Shown here: in pieces, positions 62,225-64,000 of the stretch
Layout of the letters: each line of letters starts with the position of its first letter
Numbering within the stretch: position 1 is the stretch's first letter
NCBI GenBank assembly: GCA_041617635.1
Contig: JBFJOO010000009.1
Location: forward strand, 14,362-78,361
Direction: 5' to 3'
Length of the DNA stretch: 64,000 nucleotides
Source of the DNA: JAABRB01 sp041617635
GTDB taxonomy: Bacteria > Pseudomonadota > Gammaproteobacteria > Burkholderiales > SG8-39
Translations under genes and position numbers: made by a program
Notes under the pieces: model-generated
Told to the model about the DNA's origin: nothing
The model's database searches: none
What the model saw: the letters and a program-made list of their open reading frames with translations, nothing else

Positions 62225-62827
62225 TCAGTCTCGGCTGCTGGTGCCGCGCGCCGCTTCCGCGACGGTCAGCCGCTCGACTCGCTTCTCGAGCCGCGCGAGC
62301 GCATCGCGCACTTCGTCCACCTCGCGGCCGAATGCCTCGAGCTCGTGCGGGCGCACCAGCAGGCCGGCTTCGTCCTGGAGGTACTCCGCGACGTTCTGGC
62401 CGAGCCGCTCGGCGGCTTGCCAGTGCCAGGCGGCGAAATCGCGCGCGGCGCCCGCCATGCGATGCGCGACGACGTCGCCGACGACGCGCGAGAGATCCTC
62501 CTCGACGTCCCAGCGCAGGTGGCGAAACAGGAAGAGGATCGCATTGGCGAGCCCGGCGTCGCCGTCCATGCGCACTTCGCGCAGGGCGCTCTCGTCGCGC
62601 GCGAGAATCCGCGGCAGGGACGCCGGCGGAATCGTGAGCGTCAACGCCACGGCGTCGGCCGCGCGACTCGCGACCTGGCCCGAAGCGTCAATGGCGAGGA
62701 CGAGATCGGGGAGCGGGGCGATGCGGATTCTCACGTGCTGGCCGGAAAACGGGCCGAGCCGGTCGCGTGCCCACTGCTCGCGCGCAAGCAGGTGATTGAC
62801 GAACGCTACGGCGGGAAGGTCGAGCAT
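62225..62827 (-). CDS. ubiJ: UbiJ, SCP2-domain ubiquinone biosynthesis accessory factor
   Basis: A 200-residue protein, the usual UbiJ length. An N-terminal SCP2-like lipid-binding domain (about 15-120, FVNHLLAREQWARDRLGPFSG opening) is followed by the helical VEEDLSRVVGDVVAHR and AERLGQNVAEYLQDEAGLLV (about 110-160). A coiled-coil tail (EVDEVRDALARLEKRVERL) follows. UbiJ holds octaprenyl-phenol intermediates for the Ubi hydroxylases with UbiK. Its 14-base distance to the PLP enzyme gene indicates co-transcription, although that enzyme is unrelated to quinone synthesis. Confidence 0.88.
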   Translation of the reverse strand: MLDLPAVAFVNHLLAREQWARDRLGPFSGQHVRIRIAPLPDLVLAIDASGQVASRAADAVALTLTIPPASLPRILARDESALREVRMDGDAGLANAILFLFRHLRWDVEEDLSRVVGDVVAHRMAGAARDFAAWHWQAAERLGQNVAEYLQDEAGLLVRPHELEAFGREVDEVRDALARLEKRVERLTVAEAARGTSSRD

Positions 62828-62863
62828 GCGGGCTGGGGCGCTTTGGGCGGAGCGTGGCGCGGC

Positions 62864-64000
62864 TCACTTGTGCCGCGCGGCGAGGAACTGGACGACGTCG
62901 ATCTTGCTGATGATGCCGACCACCTTGCTGCCCTCGACCGCCACGGCCACGTTCTGCGCATCGAATATCGATTGCACGGCCGTCAAGGGGTCGTCGAGCG
63001 CGACCTGTCCCTCGAGCGCCTCGGCAACGCCGAGCACGGGATCGTTCGCGGTGCAGCGGCCGCTCACGAGCCCCTGCAGGATGTCGAGCTCATGAACCAT
63101 GCGCAGCGCGCCGCCATCGTCCGCACTCTGCAGCGGCATCTGCGAGATCCCGAGCTTGGACATGCGGCTCGCCACATGGCCGATGCTTTCGCTCGCCGCC
63201 GCGAATTCGACCTTGCCGCCCTTGAACTTCAGGATCTCACGCACGGTGCCCAGGCGGTCGCCGGGCCCGACGAACCCCATGTCGTGCATCCAGGCATCGT
63301 TGTAGAGCTTGCTGAGATAGCGGTCGCCCGAATCCGGGATGATCACCACGACGGTCTTGCCGGGGCCGAGCTCGCGGGCGACTTTGAGGGCGCCCCATAG
63401 CGCCGTACCGGTCGACCCGCCCGAAAAGATGCCCTCCTCGCGCGCGAGCCGGCGCGTCGCGTGGAAGGAGTCGCGGTCCGACACCTCGATGACCTCGTCG
63501 ATCACCGAAAAGTCGAGCGTGCCCACCATGAAGTCGTGGCCGATCCCTTCCACCCGGTAGATCGACGGCCGCGGCTCGACGCCCTTGTAATAGAGGTCGT
63601 GATAGATACTGCCGCGCGGATCCGGGCAGACGACGCGCACGGTTCGCCCGGCCTCCGCGGCCTTCTCCTTGAGGTATTTCGCCGCGCCCGAGATCGTCCC
63701 GCCGGTGCCGATCCCCCCCACCAGACAGTCGATCTGCCCGTCCGTGTCCTCCCAGATCTCGGGTCCGGTGGTGAGGTAGTGCGCCTCCGGGTTCGCCATG
63801 TTGAAGTACTGGTCGGTGTAGAAGGCGTTCGGCGTCTCGCGCGCGATGCGCTTCGCGGTCTCGACGTAGCTCTCCGGATGATCGTGCGGCAGGTCGGTGC
63901 GCGTGATCACCACCTCCGTGCCGTACGCCTTGAGCATGTCGATCTTCTCCTTGCTCATCTTGTCGGGCATCGTGCAGATGCAGCGGTAGCCGCGCACGGC
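62864..64000 (-). CDS. Cystathionine beta-synthase with C-terminal CBS pair, 5' end outside the window
   Basis: The frame runs off the window, so the PLP lysine region is not visible. Within it are the phosphate-binding loop GIGTGGTISG, the serine-type FSGGSTGTA and PDSGDRYLSKLYNDAWM typical of beta-synthases. After about residue 255 of the visible part two CBS modules follow (LGTVREILKFKGG... and GVAEALEGQVALDDPL... to IISKIDVVQFLA). It makes cystathionine from homocysteine and serine. The CBS pair senses adenosyl ligands in relatives. UbiJ begins 36 bases after the stop. Confidence 0.92.
   Translation of the reverse strand, partial: AVRGYRCICTMPDKMSKEKIDMLKAYGTEVVITRTDLPHDHPESYVETAKRIARETPNAFYTDQYFNMANPEAHYLTTGPEIWEDTDGQIDCLVGGIGTGGTISGAAKYLKEKAAEAGRTVRVVCPDPRGSIYHDLYYKGVEPRPSIYRVEGIGHDFMVGTLDFSVIDEVIEVSDRDSFHATRRLAREEGIFSGGSTGTALWGALKVARELGPGKTVVVIIPDSGDRYLSKLYNDAWMHDMGFVGPGDRLGTVREILKFKGGKVEFAAASESIGHVASRMSKLGISQMPLQSADDGGALRMVHELDILQGLVSGRCTANDPVLGVAEALEGQVALDDPLTAVQSIFDAQNVAVAVEGSKVVGIISKIDVVQFLAARHK

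Overview
The window is GC-rich chromosomal DNA (by eye about two thirds G+C) from a proteobacterium, most likely a betaproteobacterium. Pointers are the ubiJ/ubiB ubiquinone genes, a second ABC1 kinase beside a phasin-like partner, TRAP transporters, PPK2, and an RND pump with an OprM-type outer-membrane factor. Genes are tightly packed. No gap between called genes exceeds about 280 bases. I found no rRNA, tRNA, CRISPR array, transposase, integrase or phage gene, so this looks like core and metabolic chromosome rather than an island. The taxonomic call is inference from gene content.

Layout. 1-5.7 kb: a 5'-truncated seven-haem cytochrome with HEAT and TPR repeats, an FAD monooxygenase, and an ABC1/UbiB-like kinase with a small helical partner. 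5.9-7.2 kb: a VOC protein, a patch of hairpins and direct repeats, and a YafY-type WYL regulator. 7.5-11.3 kb: a three-subunit molybdenum hydroxylase (FAD, 2Fe-2S and Mo subunits). 11.4-15 kb: a DRG-like GTPase with TGS domain, cysteine synthase, a DUF1993 protein and a TauD/TfdA dioxygenase. 15.1-17.3 kb: a stand-alone TIR-like (ThsB-type) protein converging on a 536-residue protein of unknown function. 17.4-19.6 kb: glycogen debranching enzyme GlgX.

19.6-28.7 kb holds a probable catabolic neighbourhood: a PuuE/allantoinase-like polysaccharide deacetylase, two bicupin proteins, a complete TRAP transporter (DctP, DctQ, DctM), a TSUP exporter and a GMC oxidoreductase. 28.8-31 kb is an ArsR, AHSA1/SRPBCC, DUF899 and glutathione-transferase operon. 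Its ArsR start codon lies inside a near-palindrome directly behind a strong promoter, so the message may be leaderless.

31-44.9 kb combines PPK2 with a plus-strand run of phosphoketolase, beta-phosphoglucomutase, GH65 disaccharide phosphorylase, an RND efflux system (membrane-fusion, pump and outer-membrane parts) and acetate kinase. The sugar genes fit a route from stored or external disaccharide by phosphorolysis to sugar phosphate, then by phosphoketolase to acetyl phosphate, and by acetate kinase to ATP. GlgX and PPK2 would feed the same energy-storage theme.

44.9-57.2 kb is minus-strand envelope and lipid-related material: a glycine-zipper lipoprotein, an orphan solute-binding protein, two AsmA-family proteins, VanZ, a macrodomain protein, and a coupled set of a proline-rich peptide, a phospholipase D-DedA fusion and an EEP-family hydrolase. 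57.3-64 kb is a minus-strand series: cystathionine beta-synthase (running off the end), ubiJ, a cystathionine gamma-lyase/synthase, a DUF2238 membrane protein, ubiB and a sodium:solute symporter. It mixes transsulfuration with ubiquinone synthesis.
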